Below are positions 19,135 to 26,942 of a DNA stretch of 64,000 nucleotides, one piece after another (the stretch's first letter is position 1; every line of letters starts with the position of its first letter). This stretch comes from Streptomyces sp. GSL17-111 (GTDB taxonomy: Bacteria > Actinomycetota > Actinomycetes > Streptomycetales > Streptomycetaceae). The position numbers and the translations under genes are program-made. The notes under the pieces are model-generated. The model was given only the letters and a program-made list of their open reading frames with translations. It was not told the DNA's origin and searched no databases. Where the stretch lies: contig NZ_JBAJNS010000001.1 of NCBI RefSeq assembly GCF_037911585.1, forward strand, positions 3,652,001-3,716,000, given 5' to 3'.

Positions 19135-19165
19135 AGAGAGGTTCGGGGGGACGCGGAGGCTTACG

Positions 19166-20011
19166 ATGTTCGACACGATGGCGACGACGGAACACACCGG
19201 AAGCGGCGACCTCAGCCGGAGCATGGCCCTCCTGTGGGGCACCGACGAACCGCCCTCACGCGGGCCCAAACCGGGGCTGAGTGTGGCGGCCGTCGTCACC
19301 GCCGCCGTCGAACTGGCCGACGAGGAGGGGCTCGCGGCCCTCTCCATGCGGAAGGTCGCCGCCCGGCTCGGCGTCGGCACGATGTCGCTCTACCGCTACG
19401 TGCCGGGCAAGGGCGAGCTGCTCGACCTGATGCTCGACCACGTCCAGGGCCCGCTCACCGAGGGCGTGGACCAGGGGGACCGGGAGGACCGGGACTGGCG
19501 CGCCACCCTGGAGCTCGTCGCCCAGGGGACCTGGAACCTCTTCCTGCGCCATCCCTGGCTGCTGCAGATCAACCAGACGCGGCCCGTACTCGGCCCCCGC
19601 TCCCTCGCCGCCTTCGACGCCGCGCTCGCCGGGCTCCGCGGCCTCGGCCTGACCGGCCGGGAGAAGGTCTCGATGCTGGTGACGATCGACAACTTCGTCA
19701 CCGGCACCGCCCGCATGGTCGTCCTGGCCCGACAGTCCGCCGAACAGTCGGGCGTCAGCGACGAGGAGTTCTGGAGCGCCCAGACCCCGTTCCTGAACGC
19801 GGCGATGTCCAGCGGCGCCTACCCGGAGGTCGCCGGGCTGCCCGCCGACGTCTTCGACTCCGACGGCCTGGACATCCTGGCCTTCGGCCTGACGCCCCTC
19901 CTGGACGGGTTCGCCGCCGTCATCGACGCCCGCGCCCACGACCCGGGCGCGCAGCCGGACGCCGCGCACACCCTCGGCGCGGCCATGGGGGCGTGCCCCG
20001 AGACCGGTTGA
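19166..20011 (+). CDS. TetR-family regulator of the adjacent exporter
   Basis: 281 residues from ATG 19166 with GGAGG at 19155-19159. HTH: AVVTAAVELADEEGLAALSM RKVAARLGVGTMSLYRYVPGK (about residues 38-78), followed by a TetR_C_1-type ligand domain typical of DrrR/TetR-class regulators (LMLDHVQGPL..., MLVTIDNFVTGTARM). It is divergent from the DrrAB-like pair across a palindromic operator, so a local repressor role is likely. Effector unknown. Confidence 0.88.
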   Translation: MFDTMATTEHTGSGDLSRSMALLWGTDEPPSRGPKPGLSVAAVVTAAVELADEEGLAALSMRKVAARLGVGTMSLYRYVPGKGELLDLMLDHVQGPLTEGVDQGDREDRDWRATLELVAQGTWNLFLRHPWLLQINQTRPVLGPRSLAAFDAALAGLRGLGLTGREKVSMLVTIDNFVTGTARMVVLARQSAEQSGVSDEEFWSAQTPFLNAAMSSGAYPEVAGLPADVFDSDGLDILAFGLTPLLDGFAAVIDARAHDPGAQPDAAHTLGAAMGACPETG

Positions 20012-20065
20012 CGGGCGGCCCGCCCGCGCGAGTCGCCCCGCGTGCGCCGGCCCGTCCGGCGGACG

Positions 20066-21190
20066 TCAGCCGCTCCGGCGCCGCCGTCCACCGCGCACCG
20101 CGATCCACACGGCCAGCGCGATGGCGAGCCCGGCGCCACCGAGGGCCACGCTGTCGCCGTCCACGTCGCGGTCGCCGTCCTCGCCCGCCGCGCCGCTCCC
20201 GCCGCCGTCCCCGGCCGCGCCCGTGTCCCCCGCGTCACCCTCCGCCCGTCGCACGTCCTCCGGAAGCAGCTCGCCGCTCAGCTCCTCGGCGCGCACCTCC
20301 TCGCCCTCGCCCTCCGAACCGAACAGCACCGTCCGGCCGTCCGGTGTGAACGCCAGCGACTCGCCCTGCCGCTGTATCGGCACCGGTAGCCGCCCGATCT
20401 CGCGCGGCCCGCCGCCCTCCCACGCGTACATGCGGCCGCCGAAGTAGCTGCGCACGGCCAGCCGGCTGCCGTCGGGGGAGAACGCCGCGTCCGTGGCCCA
20501 CAGGTCGATGTCCGCGATCCGGGTGAACGTGTTGACGCCCTCGGTCGACAGCTCCTCGGGCCCGGCGTACAGGCCGTCCCCGCCCTCCCGCTTCCCGACG
20601 ACGTAGACCCGCCCGGTCCGCGGGTGCACGGCCAGCGACTCGGCGTCGCGCGGCCCGTCGGCGTACTGCACGGTGTGGACGGCCGGTTCGATCGTCGTGT
20701 CCGTCAGCTCGGCCGGTTCGGCGAACCGGTAGATCCACACGTGCGGCCAGGTGCCGCCGAGGTTGTCGCCGATGTCGCCCACGTAGAGGTCGCCGTCCGG
20801 GCCGACGGAGACGGCCTCCATGTCCCGGCCCGCCACACCCGTGAGCGTCACCGTGGCGAGCGTCCGTCCCGTCGCGCCGTCGACCGCGAACAGCTCGGCC
20901 GCGTTCGCGCTGTCGTTGTGCGTCCAGTACACGCCCGGGTGCGCGCGGCTGGCGGCCAGGCCGCTCGCCTCCGTGATCCGGGGGTCCTGAACGGTGAACC
21001 CGGGCTCGTCCGCCGCGACCGCGCCGGCCGCCGCGACCAGCAGCGCGCCCGCCGTGCCGAGGGCCACCACGGCCCCGCGCACCGGCGGCCTCCGCCGCCC
21101 ACCCCCTGTCCGCCCGGCCGGAACGTGCCCGGCCGCCGCCCGGGTGGCACCGGTGCTTCCCGGCCACCGGCCGGGCGACTGTCGACGCAT
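20066..21190 (-). CDS. secreted/membrane-anchored beta-propeller protein
   Basis: 374 residues. Arg-rich start, then signal segment GAVVALGTAGALLVAAAGAVAA with AxA cleavage (AVAADEPG). The body contains propeller-like blades with DGDLYVGDIGDN, HPRTGRVYVVGK, FSPDGSRLAVRSYFG and FTPDGRTVLFGSEG. A Glu/Gly/Asp-rich linker follows and a C-terminal membrane anchor VALGGAGLAIALAVWIAV with a basic tail (RGGRRRR). Probably displayed outside the cell. Convergent with TetR and divergent from the SGNH hydrolase. Enzymatic role not evident. Confidence 0.82.
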   Translation of the reverse strand: MRRQSPGRWPGSTGATRAAAGHVPAGRTGGGRRRPPVRGAVVALGTAGALLVAAAGAVAADEPGFTVQDPRITEASGLAASRAHPGVYWTHNDSANAAELFAVDGATGRTLATVTLTGVAGRDMEAVSVGPDGDLYVGDIGDNLGGTWPHVWIYRFAEPAELTDTTIEPAVHTVQYADGPRDAESLAVHPRTGRVYVVGKREGGDGLYAGPEELSTEGVNTFTRIADIDLWATDAAFSPDGSRLAVRSYFGGRMYAWEGGGPREIGRLPVPIQRQGESLAFTPDGRTVLFGSEGEGEEVRAEELSGELLPEDVRRAEGDAGDTGAAGDGGGSGAAGEDGDRDVDGDSVALGGAGLAIALAVWIAVRGGRRRRSG

Positions 21191-21302
21191 GATCCGAATG
21201 TAGCGCCCCGCGACCGCCGGGCGGACCCCGCCCGCTGCCTACCGCACGGCGTGACCGGTATCACGCCGCAGGTCAGGGCGGGTGCGCGGCAGAATGTGCC
21301 GG

Positions 21303-21992
21303 GTGCGTTTGATGCCAGTCGGAGACTCGATGACGATCGGCAGCGCCGGTGACCACACCTGGCGCTACCGCCTGTGGGCCCACCTGCGCGAGGCCGCCGA
21401 GCCCGCCGACCTCGTCGGCCCCCGCGACGCACTCCACGAGGGCTCCCACCACTACGCCGAACCGGCCTTCCCCACCCGCGCACGCGGCCACCTCGCCGGG
21501 TGGGGCGAGGGCTGGCTGCACCACAAGGACGTCATCGCCGACGCCGTCCGCACCCACCGCCCCGACATCCTGCTCGTCTCACTGGGCCTCATCGACCTCG
21601 GCTTCTACACCGACGCGGAGCAGACCGCCCGCAACGCCCGCCACTTCCTCACCGAGGCGCGCCGCGCCGACCCGGCGATCCGGGCCGTCGTCCTGCCCGT
21701 CATACCCAACGTGCGGGCCGTCACCGACGCGCCCTTCGCCGCCGAGGTCGCCCGCTTCAACACCCTCCTCGCCGCCCTCGTCGCCGAACTGACGACGCCC
21801 GCCGCGCCCCTGGTCCTGGCAACGCCCCCCGCCGACTGGGACCTGGCCCGCGACACCTACGACGGCACCCACCCGGCCGCCCCCGGCGAGCACCGGCTGG
21901 CCGCCGCCTTCGCCGCCGCCCTCCACGCCGCCTTCGCCCTCGGCGCGCCCTACACCGCACAGGCCGAACCCGCCCCCGCCGTCCCGGCGTGA
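21303..21992 (+). CDS. SGNH/GDSL-family hydrolase
   Basis: 229 residues. Block I GDSMTIG with the Ser nucleophile lies within the first 16 residues (MRLMPVGDSMTIG). Block V is DGTHPAAPGEHRLA with catalytic Asp and His. There is no signal peptide, so probably cytoplasmic. Start at GTG 21303; CAGAAT at 21290-21295 is a plausible leaderless -10. Likely an esterase/lipase acting on acyl or acetyl groups. The next gene (Uma2) starts 70 bases downstream. Confidence 0.85.
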   Translation: MRLMPVGDSMTIGSAGDHTWRYRLWAHLREAAEPADLVGPRDALHEGSHHYAEPAFPTRARGHLAGWGEGWLHHKDVIADAVRTHRPDILLVSLGLIDLGFYTDAEQTARNARHFLTEARRADPAIRAVVLPVIPNVRAVTDAPFAAEVARFNTLLAALVAELTTPAAPLVLATPPADWDLARDTYDGTHPAAPGEHRLAAAFAAALHAAFALGAPYTAQAEPAPAVPA

Positions 21993-22062
21993 CCCCGTCG
22001 CCGTGCGTATCGTTGTACCGCGCGGCCGCCGCGACCACGCGGCGGCGGAGGGGAGCGCCACG

Positions 22063-22653
22063 GTGACCATCGCACTGCACGATGACAGGACCGCTATGGC
22101 GGACAGCGACGAACTCAGCCTCGACGAGTGGTTCGAGCGGCTGGAACGGATGCCCGTCCCCGAGGGATTCAAGGTCGAGATCGTCGAGGGGAACGTCTTC
22201 CTGTTCCCGCAGCGGCAGACGCACTGGGAGATCACCCTGGGCCTCGTCGAACAGCTACTCGCCCGGTACCCGCAGAGCCGCACCGCCTCCGACGTCCGCA
22301 TCGACTTCCCCGGGCACCTCAACGGCTTCGCCTCCGACGTCGCGGCCTTCGTCGAGGGGGCGACGAAGACGCCCGAGGGCCGCTGGCGGCACGAGGACGT
22401 CGAGTTCGTCGCCGAAGTGATCTCCAAGGGAACGGCCGTCAACGACTACGGCCCGAAGAAGGCCGCCTACGCGACGGCGAAGGTGCCCGTCTACCTCGTC
22501 GTCGACCCGTACGTCGGCCGCTGCCGGGTCTTCACGCAGCCCAAGGACGGGGACTACGCCAGCGAGCTGACCGTCGACTTCGGCGTGGACGTCGACCTCG
22601 GGGACACTCCCGTCGGGCTGACCCTCTCCACCGGCGAGTTCCCCCGCGACTGA
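22063..22653 (+). CDS. Uma2-family (DUF820) PD-(D/E)XK-like protein
   Basis: 196 residues from GTG 22063, preceded by GGAGGGGAG. The fold signature of the Uma2/DUF820 family is visible: LSLDEWFERLERMPVPEGFKVEIVEG, then SDVRIDFPGHLNGFASDVAAF, FVAEVISKGTAVNDYGPKKA, YATAKVPVYLVVDPYVGRCRVF. The D...EVIS.GT...D...K pattern is the nuclease-like core. These genes are very numerous in Streptomyces; function is unproven. Confidence 0.88.
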   Translation: MTIALHDDRTAMADSDELSLDEWFERLERMPVPEGFKVEIVEGNVFLFPQRQTHWEITLGLVEQLLARYPQSRTASDVRIDFPGHLNGFASDVAAFVEGATKTPEGRWRHEDVEFVAEVISKGTAVNDYGPKKAAYATAKVPVYLVVDPYVGRCRVFTQPKDGDYASELTVDFGVDVDLGDTPVGLTLSTGEFPRD

Positions 22654-22674
22654 GGCGGGACCCGGTGGCCCGCC
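22654..22674 (+). terminator. hairpin after the Uma2 gene
   Basis: GGCGGG (22654-22659) pairs with CCCGCC (22669-22674) with a 9-base loop directly after the stop codon. The rest of the gap to 22837 has no gene that I can support. Confidence 0.4.
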
Positions 22675-22837
22675 GTCGGGGTGGGGTCTTGCCCCCGGTG
22701 CGCTTCAGTTGGCTGGCGGCACGCATCACTGACGCTCACCGGCAACTGTGGAACCCGAGCGGAAACGACGAAGCCGCCGCCTCCAACTCGCTTCGAGGGC
22801 AAGCAGAGGCGACGGCCGGTTGCACGGACCCGCTACC

Positions 22838-23827
22838 TCACCACGCGAAGGCTTCAGGAGACGGTCCGGGGCCGGGGAAGATCTCGTCCAGAGACGTCAG
22901 CAGTTCGTCGCTCAGCTCCAACTCCAGCGCACGCAGAGCCGAGTTCAACTGCTCCTGCGTGCGGGGGCCGACGATGGGGCCGGTAACACCGGGGCGAGTC
23001 AGTAGCCAGGCGAGCGCTGCTTCACCGGGCTCCAGGCTGTGCTTGTCGAGGAGGTTCTCGTACGCTTGGATCTGCTCGCGTGTCTTGGCGTCCTTGAGCG
23101 CGTCGGCAGCGCGCCCGCTCGCCCGGCGCCCCTGCGTGGCTTCCTTCTTGAGAACGCCGCCCAGCAACCCTCCGTGCAGCGGTGACCAGGGGATGACACC
23201 GAGGCCGTAGTCCTGCGCGGCTGGGATGACCTCCATCTCGGCGCGGCGCTCAGCGAGGTTGTAGAGGCACTGCTCGCTGACGAGGCCGTACGACCCGCGC
23301 CGGGCGGCGGCCTCGTTGGCCTGGGCCATCTTGTAGCCGGGAAAGTTGGATGACCCCGCGTAGAGGATCTTGCCCTGCTGGACCAGAACGTCGATCGCCT
23401 GCCAGATCTCTTCGAACGGCGTCGACCGGTCGATGTGGTGGAACTGGTAGATGTCGATGTAGTCGGTCTGCAGCCGCTTGAGGGAGGCCTCGACGGCACG
23501 GCGGATGTTTACCGCGGAGAGCTTGTCGTGGTTGGGCCAGACGTCCCCGTCGCCCGCCATGTTCCCGTACACCTTGGTGGCGAGGACCGTCCTGTCGCGC
23601 CGCCCGCCACCCTGGGCGAACCACGTACCGATGATCTCCTCTGTGCGGCCCTTGTTCTCACCCCACCCATAGACGTTGGCCGTGTCTACGAAGTTCAGAC
23701 CTGCGTCGAGAGCGGCGTCCATGATGCCGTGGCTGGTTGATTCGTCTGTCTGCGGACCGAAGTTCATCGTGCCGAGAACGAGTCGGCTGACCTTGAGTCC
23801 GGTGCGCCCGAGGTGCGTGTACTCCAT
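22838..23827 (-). CDS. aldo/keto reductase (intact copy inside the mobile scar)
   Basis: 329 residues: MEYTHLGRTGLKVSRLVLGT is the family N-terminus. GLNFVDTANVYGWGENKGRT holds the catalytic-site Asp and Tyr; VLATKVYGNM carries the Lys and QFHHID the His. The C-terminal VGPRTQEQLNSALRALEL is the NADP-binding segment. Third codon positions are less GC-biased than in neighbours (TAT, GTT, TCA, AGA-type choices), so it is probably foreign. It is very similar to the truncated reductase at 28132-28983 on the other strand, sharing the last residues FPGPGPSPEAFAW. No good RBS precedes ATG 23827, and the frame continues upstream into a resolvase-type HTH. Confidence 0.88.
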   Translation of the reverse strand: MEYTHLGRTGLKVSRLVLGTMNFGPQTDESTSHGIMDAALDAGLNFVDTANVYGWGENKGRTEEIIGTWFAQGGGRRDRTVLATKVYGNMAGDGDVWPNHDKLSAVNIRRAVEASLKRLQTDYIDIYQFHHIDRSTPFEEIWQAIDVLVQQGKILYAGSSNFPGYKMAQANEAAARRGSYGLVSEQCLYNLAERRAEMEVIPAAQDYGLGVIPWSPLHGGLLGGVLKKEATQGRRASGRAADALKDAKTREQIQAYENLLDKHSLEPGEAALAWLLTRPGVTGPIVGPRTQEQLNSALRALELELSDELLTSLDEIFPGPGPSPEAFAW

Positions 23828-23899
23828 GGGCCACAAGCCAACTGCTTCGAGCCCGCTTAAAGCAAGGGCATCCGGTGCCGTCGTCTGGAGTCGTCTCAG

Positions 23900-24040
23900 A
23901 GGTGGGCGGTACAACGCGGCCCGGGGGACGCCCAGAGCCTTGGCGACGGAGCTGACGCCTTCTCCCTCCGCCTTCCTCGCCCGAGCCACGGTCAGCACGT
24001 CCTCGTTCACGACGGACGGCCTCCCCAGTCTCGGTTCCGA
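23900..24040 (-). pseudogene. resolvase-type C-terminal HTH remnant
   Basis: The minus strand encodes LGRPSVVNEDVLTVARARKA followed by GVSSVAKALGVPRAALYR, which is the C-terminal HTH of Hin/resolvase-type small serine recombinases (GRP...A..LGV.R..LYR). No catalytic domain is found. The frame is open from 24124 and continues without a stop into the aldo/keto reductase, so either a remnant or an HTH-reductase fusion. It lies between the integrase 3' end and the reductase. A TTA codon occurs near 23855 in the linker. Confidence 0.6.
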
Positions 24041-24137
24041 GGTGTTGCGCCGTGCGCTGGTACTCGCGCTGGGAGATTGCGCCCCACGGGCGGCCATGGC
24101 CAAAGTTGACAGCCACCTCGTCACGTGCAGTTGTCGG

Positions 24138-24688
24138 TCAGCCTTCGCTGTGCACCGCCGCCATGCTGCGCAGACGCTGCTTGATGTCCACCGGGATCAG
24201 AACCTGAACCCTCTCGACCGGGTGTTGCCACATCCCGTCATGGCCATCGGGAGCCATGAGCTGCGCGGCGGTCATCCCGGGAATCGGCTTGGCATGGATG
24301 ACGGCCTTGACCCCTGCGGCGCGTAGCTCCCTGCCCTTTTCGTGCTGGGTCGACAACGTGCTCCACCGCTCCCGGTAGGTCTCTCCTGTCGGGAACTCCT
24401 CCCAGGCGTCAGGGCGCGTGGGCTGCGCGATGAGCTGCTCACGTCGCGCGTCCAACCTTTTGTAGGCCTCCCGGTACTCCTGCTTGCCCAGCTCGCTAGA
24501 GTAGAGACCCGCCTCGCGGTCCTCCCTCAGGTCCGACAGGGCGCGGTTCACCTCCTCGATGTCGCGCGTGTGGTCCACGCCCGGCCGGAAGACCTTCCGG
24601 ACGATCTCGACGTCCCCGGCAGCGAGGAGGAACGCCTTTTCCACGGCGTCCTCCAGGGCGTGCGCCGCGATGCCCTTGCTTCCGGTCG
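24138..24688 (-). pseudogene. large serine integrase, C-terminal part (separated by an IS)
   Basis: About 180 residues to the stop at 24138, beginning at SKGIAAHALEDAVEKAFLL. It has the C-terminal coiled region of large serine integrases: VEKAFLLAAGDVEIVRKVF, a helix-rich stretch with EYREAYKRLDARREQLIAQP, then EEFPTGETYRERWSTLSTQH and a final DNA-end domain (VQVLIPVDIKQRL). Joining it to the N-terminal part at 26935-28041 across one copy of the 8-bp target site restores one frame of about 549 residues (CPTG/SKG). On its own it has no start. Confidence 0.85.
24681..24688. repeat. target-site duplication, left copy
   Basis: TCCGGTCG directly precedes the IS and is repeated exactly at 26935-26942. 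Eight bases is the usual ISL3-family duplication length. Confidence 0.9.
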
Positions 24689-24710
24689 GGTTCTGGCTCA
24701 GCTTCCGTGC
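24689..24710 (+). repeat. IS left terminal inverted repeat
   Basis: 22 bases starting GGTTCTGGCTCAGCTT; one mismatch (C for T at base 17) against the right end. Confidence 0.9.
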
Positions 24711-24724
24711 TGAGTGACGCACCG

Positions 24725-25156
24725 TTACGGCTGTACGTCGAAGAGAGCAAGGGACGGGGGTGGCGGAGCAAGCACTGCGCGAAGGCGCGTCAGTATGGCT
24801 CGCCACTGCTTCCAGTCCTCCGGGTCGACCCAGTTTGAGGCCGGCCCATCTTCGTCGTCGACGATGCGGGTGAGGGCTTGGTCGGCGATTACCCGAAGGT
24901 CGGAAGGGAACAGGGGCATGGGCTTTTCCGGGCCGTAGGACATGTCGACGGGCTCGCCTCCCGGGCATTGCGCCGCGATCAAAGCGGCGGCGGCCACCGC
25001 CTCTTCCGCTTCCATGAGATAGCCGGTTGCATCGATCGTCCGGACGAGGACACCTCGGATCAGGGCTTCACGCGCCTCGGGCTCGGCATCGTCGAGCGCG
25101 TTGGCGAAGTCCGCGGCTGTGTCGTTGTCGAAGGGACCGGTATCCCAGGTGCCCAT
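24725..25156 (-). CDS. DUF4259 protein, passenger of the IS
   Basis: 143 residues from ATG 25156. MGTWDTGPFDNDTAADFANAL is the hallmark DUF4259 N-terminus, followed by EAVAAAALIAAQCPGGEPV and a C-terminal WKQWRAILTRLRAVL. No membrane segment or signal. An upstream start at 25210 is open but MGTW is the usual start. The stop is only 36 bases inside the left inverted repeat, so this gene moves with the IS. Role unknown; DUF4259 genes are common and scattered in actinobacteria. Confidence 0.88.
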   Translation of the reverse strand: MGTWDTGPFDNDTAADFANALDDAEPEAREALIRGVLVRTIDATGYLMEAEEAVAAAALIAAQCPGGEPVDMSYGPEKPMPLFPSDLRVIADQALTRIVDDEDGPASNWVDPEDWKQWRAILTRLRAVLAPPPPSLALFDVQP

Positions 25157-25212
25157 GCTGATCTCCTTGTGTATGGTCGCCCGGATCCTCGCATCAGGCA
25201 CTGACAACACGA

Positions 25213-26898
25213 CTACGGGGCGAGCAGGACCCGTTTACGAAGAAGGCCGAAGCCTGCGCGGCCGAACATCTGGCGCTTGAGCATTTTGATCCGGTTGACG
25301 TGTCCTTCGACGACTCCGGAGTTCCAGGGCAGCGTCAGGCCGGCGATGACCGCGTCGCGGTCTCGGTCGATGCCGGCCGCGAGAGTGTGGAGGCTGGGCA
25401 GGTCGTCCTGGCGGACGGCGTCGAGCCACTGAGGGAGTCGTTCACCCTGGCGTTCGGTAAGCATGTGGGCGAAGGCCCGGACATGACCGGTCAGGGCATC
25501 GAGTTCGGGGCAATTGGCCAGGACGGCCTTGAGCCTGAGCTGTTCGATTTGAGTCAGCGCCTCGGGTCGGCTGAAGATCCATCTCGTCACCACGCGGGGT
25601 GCCGGCGGTTGCGCGGTGACCGGCCGTGGCGAAGTGCGTTTCTCTCGCAGGTAGGCGCTGACCCGGCCGTAGCTGCCGCGATAGCCCAATGGAACGATCT
25701 CCTCCCAGAGCTTCCAGGCGTTGGTGCAGCCCTCGTCCCAACGTTGGTCCAGGTAGGGCTTGTACTCGTCGAGGACGGAGGTCCTGTTGTGCTGCCACTG
25801 GCCACGGAAGAGGTCTTCCGGCTTCGCAGCGTCGGCGAGGCTCTTGACGGTGCGGTGGGTCATCTGGAGCTGACGCCCGATGGATCGGCGGCTGTGGCCG
25901 GCTTCCAGCAGCGCGTGGACCGTGGCATGCCGGGCTCGGACGCGGTTGGCGAACCGCTCGCTCCGCCATGGCGATTCCGTCTTCTCCTCGGGCGGCGCCG
26001 GTTCGTCGGCCTTCGCCACGGGATCGGGGACCAGAATCCGAAGGCACTGGCGGTGGCGGGCCACCGCCCGCTCAGCGGCTTCCCCCAGGTTGTGCCACAA
26101 GTGCCAACGGTCCGCGACCTGCGTCGCCTGGGGTGCCCCGGCGGTGGCGCCTTCCGCGAAGAACGGCGCGCGATCCCGGCAGACGACCTCGATCCCCGGC
26201 CGCTGTGCGAGCCAGGCGGCCAGGCTTGATGCCTCTCGATCAGGCAGGAGATCGATCGGACGACGGGTCTCGACGTCTACCAGGACAGTGCCGTAGCGGC
26301 GGCCCTTACGGGTGGCGTACTCATCAACGCCGACCACCCGAGGCATCGGCACCTTCGGCTCGGGCAGCGCCTCGACCAGGCGCAAGACTGTGCTCCGGCT
26401 GACGGACATGCCAAGCACGGCAGCCAGGCGGGCACCGGCTCGACCAGCCAGGGCGAGGCCGACTGCCGTCAGGATGGAACGCAGTCGTTCGGTGCGCTGG
26501 CCGTGCCTGCGGGTGAGACCGGATATCTGCTCCACGAACGTCCGACGTGGGCACTTGGTGTTCCCGCACCGGAACCGCCGGACCCGCAGCTGGAGTACGA
26601 CGCTTCGTCCGGCGCTCGGGACATCAGCGAGAAACCGCAGGTAGGAGCTGTGAACCCGGGTCGAGCAGACTCCGCATTTCGGGCAGTCAGCGCCGGCCGT
26701 GGTGCACTGCGCGTCAAGGCGCACGTTCTCGATATCCACGTCCACCGACCGCACCGCGATGTCCGCGATCGTCGGGAACAACAGCTCCTTCAGCTGCAGT
26801 GCAACGTCTTCCACGGCCCGGACTATCAGCCCAGCTGCACTGACCACCATCCATTTTCGGGCGACTTCGCATACCGCCCGGAGACGCTCAGCCGTCAC
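25213..26898 (-). CDS. ISL3-family transposase
   Basis: 561 residues from GTG 26898 (or about 545 from ATG 26850, MVVSAAGL). An N-terminal zinc-binding motif (CPKCGVC and CGNTKCPRRTF) precedes an HTH. The DDE core is visible: VVGVDEYATRKGRRYGTVLV (first Asp), EVVCRDRAPFFAEGA (second Asp) and NSGVVEGHVNRIKMLKRQMF (Glu). The C-terminus GRAGFGLLRKRVLL is characteristic of ISL3 transposases. The gene looks complete, with no frameshift, so the IS may be active. It starts 36 bases inside the right inverted repeat. Confidence 0.93.
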   Translation of the reverse strand: MTAERLRAVCEVARKWMVVSAAGLIVRAVEDVALQLKELLFPTIADIAVRSVDVDIENVRLDAQCTTAGADCPKCGVCSTRVHSSYLRFLADVPSAGRSVVLQLRVRRFRCGNTKCPRRTFVEQISGLTRRHGQRTERLRSILTAVGLALAGRAGARLAAVLGMSVSRSTVLRLVEALPEPKVPMPRVVGVDEYATRKGRRYGTVLVDVETRRPIDLLPDREASSLAAWLAQRPGIEVVCRDRAPFFAEGATAGAPQATQVADRWHLWHNLGEAAERAVARHRQCLRILVPDPVAKADEPAPPEEKTESPWRSERFANRVRARHATVHALLEAGHSRRSIGRQLQMTHRTVKSLADAAKPEDLFRGQWQHNRTSVLDEYKPYLDQRWDEGCTNAWKLWEEIVPLGYRGSYGRVSAYLREKRTSPRPVTAQPPAPRVVTRWIFSRPEALTQIEQLRLKAVLANCPELDALTGHVRAFAHMLTERQGERLPQWLDAVRQDDLPSLHTLAAGIDRDRDAVIAGLTLPWNSGVVEGHVNRIKMLKRQMFGRAGFGLLRKRVLLAP

Positions 26899-26912
26899 TC
26901 ACCGTGGCCACT

Positions 26913-26934
26913 GCACGAAAGCTGAGCCAGAACC
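26913..26934 (-). repeat. IS right terminal inverted repeat
   Basis: Complement of the left end with one mismatch over 22 bases. Confidence 0.9.
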
Positions 26935-26942
26935 TCCGGTCG
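26935..26942. repeat. target-site duplication, right copy
   Basis: TCCGGTCG, identical to 24681-24688, directly abutting the right inverted repeat. Confidence 0.9.

Larger units (their letters stand above)
24689..26934 (-). mobile_element. ISL3-family insertion sequence with a DUF4259 passenger gene (2,246 bp)
   Basis: The ends are nearly perfect inverted repeats: GGTTCTGGCTCAGCTTCCGT at 24689 onward and, inward from 26934, GGTTCTGGCTCAGCTTTCGT; 21 of the first 22 bases match. An 8-bp duplication (TCCGGTCG) flanks it. It carries an ISL3 transposase and, between it and the left end, a DUF4259 gene. Both genes run on the minus strand. It interrupts a large serine integrase gene in its zinc-ribbon/linker region. 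Removal of the element and one duplication restores the integrase frame exactly. Confidence 0.93.

Noticed and set aside
22838..24124. A single 428-residue gene
   Set aside because: Two unrelated pieces (HTH remnant and full-length reductase); I list the reductase as its own gene and keep the fusion as a question.
24681..26942. The integrase and IS treated as one composite transposon
   Set aside because: The target duplication lies inside the integrase frame, showing the IS landed in a pre-existing gene.
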